Source: Cuneatibacter sp. NSJ-177
GTDB lineage: Bacteria > Bacillota > Clostridia > Lachnospirales > Lachnospiraceae
NCBI RefSeq assembly: GCF_022867805.1
Contig: NZ_JALIFO010000001.1
Location: 558,001 to 622,000 of the forward strand
Direction of reading: 5' to 3'
Length of the DNA: 64,000 bases
Positions 61,614 through 64,000 of the stretch are shown piece after piece (position 1 is the first letter of the stretch; each line of letters starts with the position of its first letter). The notes under the pieces were generated by a model, which worked only from the letters and a program-made list of their open reading frames with translations, had not been told where the DNA came from and did not search any database. The translations under genes and the position numbers were made by a program.

Positions 61614-63239
61614 ATGAAAATCACATTTCTTGGGGCAACCCACGAGGTAACCGGAAGCTGCACTTATTTGGAGGTGAACGGGCACAAACTTCTTGTGGAC
61701 TGCGGGATGGAGCAGGGTGTCAATGTCTTTGTCAACGAGGATATTCCTGTGCCGCCTTCGGAGATCGAATGCGTTCTTTTGACCCATGCCCATATCGATC
61801 ATTCCGGCAAGCTGCCCTGGCTGTATAAATATGGATTCCGAGGAAGTGTGTATGCGACCGAGGCCACCTGCAATCTCTGCAATATCATGCTTCGCGACAG
61901 CGCCCACATCCAGGAATTTGAAGCGGAGTGGCAGAACCGGAAGGCGCAGCGCGCAGGAAAGAGCGGGTATGAGCCTTTATATACGATGGCGGACGCCGAA
62001 GGCGTGATCCGTAAGCTGCGCCCGGTGCCTTACGGGGAAAGGATTCAGGTATTGGACGGCGTGGATATTGCTTTTACCGATGTCGGTCATCTGCTGGGTT
62101 CCGGCAGTATTGAAGTGTGGATGAGGGAAGGCGATGTCGAGAAAAAGATGGTATTCAGCGGCGACATCGGAAATCATGACCGGCCGATTCTGCGGGATCC
62201 CCAGCCGACGCTGGAGGCGGACTACGTGATGATCGAGTCCACCTACGGGAACCGCTACCACGAAAAGCATGAGGAAGAGCAGGATTATGTCCGGCAGCTG
62301 GCGGACGTGATTCAGCGGACCTTAGATCGGGGCGGCAACGTGGTGATCCCTTCCTTTGCCGTGGGCAGGACCCAGGAGATCTTGTACTTTATCCGCCAGA
62401 TCAAGGAAGACGGCCTGGTCCGCGGCCACGATGGATTTAAAGTCTATGTCGACAGTCCTTTGGCCAATGAAGCGACCAGCGTTTTCGTCCAGAGCGACCG
62501 GAATTATTTTGACGACAACATGCGGGCCCTCCTGGACGCAGGGAAAAACCCTCTGTTCTTCCCTGGCCTGGAAATCTCGGTGACCAGCGATGAATCAAAA
62601 GCAATCAATTTTGATATGAGCCCGAAGGTGATTCTCTCGGCCAGCGGCATGTGTGAAGCCGGCCGGATCCGCCACCATCTGAAACATAACTTGTGGCGGA
62701 AGGAATCTACGATCCTCTTTGTCGGATATCAGGCAGTGGGCACCTTGGGCCGCTCCATCTATGAAGGGACCAAGCAGGTAAAGCTGTTCGGAGAGGAGAT
62801 CGGGGTCAGCGCCCAGATCGACACTCTGGCCGGCATCAGCGGACATGCGGACAAGGAAGGGCTGTTGAAATGGATCAACAGCTTTGAGAAAAAACCTTCT
62901 CTTGTCTTTGTCAACCACGGGGAAGATGAGTCCTGCAAGAGCTTTGCGGAGTGCCTGGAGAAGGAAAACGGTTTCCGTGCCGTAGCGCCTTACAGCGGCA
63001 CGATCTACGATCTGGCAGCCGGCGAGTGCGTCAAGGAGACGGAAGGCGTCCTGATTCCCAAGGAAAGCAAACCCTCCGGAGACGGAATGCGGACGGAAGG
63101 CTTTTTCGGAAATCTTGCTGCTGCGGGCCGCCGCCTGACCGGGCTGATCTCCAAGTGGCGTGAGCGTCCGAACAAGGAGATCAAACGCTTTACGAAGGAT
63201 GTCGAAGATCTCTGTGATAAATGGGAAAAGGAATTATGA
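61614..63239 (+). CDS. Beta-CASP metallo-beta-lactamase (RNA-processing type)
   Basis: 541 residues. MBL motifs LLTHAHIDHSGKLP, VGHLLGSGSIEV and FSGDIGN; beta-CASP motifs ESTYGNRYH, PSFAVGRTQEIL, SASGMCEAGRI and GISGHADKEGL. Family members are RNA exo/endonucleases (CPSF-73/YsbD-like). A C-terminal region of about 100 residues is added. Four bases overlap with queH. The RNA target is unknown. Confidence 0.92.
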   Translation: MKITFLGATHEVTGSCTYLEVNGHKLLVDCGMEQGVNVFVNEDIPVPPSEIECVLLTHAHIDHSGKLPWLYKYGFRGSVYATEATCNLCNIMLRDSAHIQEFEAEWQNRKAQRAGKSGYEPLYTMADAEGVIRKLRPVPYGERIQVLDGVDIAFTDVGHLLGSGSIEVWMREGDVEKKMVFSGDIGNHDRPILRDPQPTLEADYVMIESTYGNRYHEKHEEEQDYVRQLADVIQRTLDRGGNVVIPSFAVGRTQEILYFIRQIKEDGLVRGHDGFKVYVDSPLANEATSVFVQSDRNYFDDNMRALLDAGKNPLFFPGLEISVTSDESKAINFDMSPKVILSASGMCEAGRIRHHLKHNLWRKESTILFVGYQAVGTLGRSIYEGTKQVKLFGEEIGVSAQIDTLAGISGHADKEGLLKWINSFEKKPSLVFVNHGEDESCKSFAECLEKENGFRAVAPYSGTIYDLAAGECVKETEGVLIPKESKPSGDGMRTEGFFGNLAAAGRRLTGLISKWRERPNKEIKRFTKDVEDLCDKWEKEL

Positions 63240-63892
63240 ATTTTCAGAAGGAAATGGAACAAATCATCCGTTTCCATCGGGAACATGGCGAGGCCCCGGC
63301 ATTGCTGCTCCACAGCTGCTGTGGGCCTTGCAGCAGTTCCGTGCTGGAACGGCTGACCGAAGATTTTCGGGTGACCGTCTTTTATTTTAATCCGGGCATT
63401 GCGCCGGAAGCAGAGTATCAAAAGCGGGTGGAGGAACAAAAACGCCTGCTGGCCGAGATGCCGGCAAAATATCCGGTGTCTTTCCTGGAAGGAAGATACG
63501 CGCCGGAGGAATTTTACGAGATGGCGAAGGGATGGGAGCAGGAGCCGGAAGGCGGAGAGCGCTGCTTTCGCTGTTACCGGCAGCGGCTGAGGGAGACGGC
63601 GCTAAAAGCGGCGGAAGGCGGATTTGACTATTTCACGACCACTCTTTCCGTCAGTCCGATGAAGAATGCAGCGAAGCTCAATGAGATCGGAATGCTGCTG
63701 GCAAAAGAGTACGGGGTGAAATATCTAGTCTCTGACTTTAAAAAGAAGGACGGCTACCGGCGTTCCGTGGAGCTTTCGGAAAAATACAACATGTACCGCC
63801 AGGATTACTGCGGCTGCGTGTTCTCAAAACGGGAGCGGCTGGAAAAAGAGGCAAAAAGGGCTTTACAGAATGAAAACTTCGTACTAAAATAG
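63236..63892 (+). CDS. queH: Epoxyqueuosine reductase QueH
   Basis: 218 residues (formerly DUF208). Last step of queuosine synthesis in many Firmicutes. Cys motifs HSCCGPCSSSVLERL, CFRCYRQRL and DYCGCVFSKRE hold Fe-S clusters. ATG at 63236 overlaps the previous stop; ATG at 63221 is possible. Confidence 0.93.
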   Translation: MNFQKEMEQIIRFHREHGEAPALLLHSCCGPCSSSVLERLTEDFRVTVFYFNPGIAPEAEYQKRVEEQKRLLAEMPAKYPVSFLEGRYAPEEFYEMAKGWEQEPEGGERCFRCYRQRLRETALKAAEGGFDYFTTTLSVSPMKNAAKLNEIGMLLAKEYGVKYLVSDFKKKDGYRRSVELSEKYNMYRQDYCGCVFSKRERLEKEAKRALQNENFVLK

Positions 63893-63929
63893 AACAGAAT
63901 ATGTATGAACAACCTCAGGAGGGTATAAA

Positions 63930-64000
63930 ATGAAAGTATTGGTTATTAACTGCGGAAGCTCTTCCCTGAAATACCAGCTGATTGACTCCGAGACGGAAGC
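63930..64000 (+). CDS. ackA: Acetate kinase, 5' end
   Basis: Only 23 codons are in the window: MKVLVINCGSSSLKYQLIDS matches the N-terminal phosphate-binding signature of acetate kinase. AGGAGG lies 7 nt upstream. Cut by the window edge. Confidence 0.92.
   Translation, partial: MKVLVINCGSSSLKYQLIDSETE

Overview
The window looks like a chromosomal segment of a gut-type, low-GC-phylum Clostridia, most likely Lachnospiraceae. This rests on gene content (VanG-type resistance genes, DUF6465 and DUF5721 family proteins, SpoVB-like flippase, iscR-iscS-iscU-mnmA order, QueH, many NitT/TauT and Dpp ABC systems, glycyl radical enzyme), Gram-positive Shine-Dalgarno sequences (AAGGAGG) and consensus sigma-A promoters. 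The species cannot be named from the sequence alone. No rRNA genes or CRISPR arrays were seen.

Layout. 1-1.2 kb: 3' part of ptsI. 1.25-7.8 kb (minus strand): a complete VanG-type glycopeptide-resistance cluster, vanR-vanS-vanG-vanXY-vanT, in which vanT is split into two overlapping ORFs (membrane half and serine-racemase half), followed by a small FMN_bind-like membrane protein. 8-13.6 kb: a LysR regulator divergent from a sugar isomerase/epimerase, an SDR dehydrogenase and a TRAP transporter (dctQ-dctM-dctP), probably a sugar-acid or polyol uptake operon. 13.7-15 kb: two orphan hypothetical genes.

15.37-20.6 kb: a 5.2 kb integrated element in the 3' end of a tRNA-Thr(CGU) gene, bounded by a 46-bp perfect direct repeat. 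It carries a 5'-truncated tyrosine integrase, arm-type repeats near both ends, iteron-like repeats, a divergent repressor/operator region, four small phage-type genes and an apparently unannotated type I toxin-antitoxin pair: a 25-aa Hol_Tox-like membrane peptide with a convergent antisense RNA.

20.8-25.6 kb: a NitT/TauT-family ABC cluster with two ATPases, two permeases, one binding lipoprotein and a TM1266-type protein; a promoter and a structured leader with a terminator/antiterminator choice precede the TM1266 gene (orphan riboswitch candidate). 25.8-31.4 kb: asd-topB, a DUF6465 protein, an LbH acyltransferase-like protein and metA (acetyl-CoA type by its Glu111). 31.5-36.4 kb: SpoVB-like flippase divergent from iscR-iscS-iscU-mnmA. 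36.4-38.9 kb: TetR-controlled drug-export-type ABC pair. 39-41.4 kb: SH3/amidase lipoprotein and an M20 peptidase.

42-50.8 kb: a dppBCDF-dppA oligopeptide operon behind a near-perfect sigma-54 (-24/-12) promoter, then an esterase and a PrpR-type sigma-54 activator, which together suggest a self-contained sigma-54 regulon. 50.8-57.7 kb: a PucR/CdaR-like regulator divergent from a glycyl radical enzyme with an unusual Cys-Val-Asp active-site motif, its activating enzyme and a MATE exporter, separated by a large intercistronic RNA fold. 57.7-64 kb: tRNA-Ser(CGA), a cyclophilin lipoprotein, a two-component system, a DUF5721 protein, a beta-CASP metallo-beta-lactamase, queH and the start of ackA.
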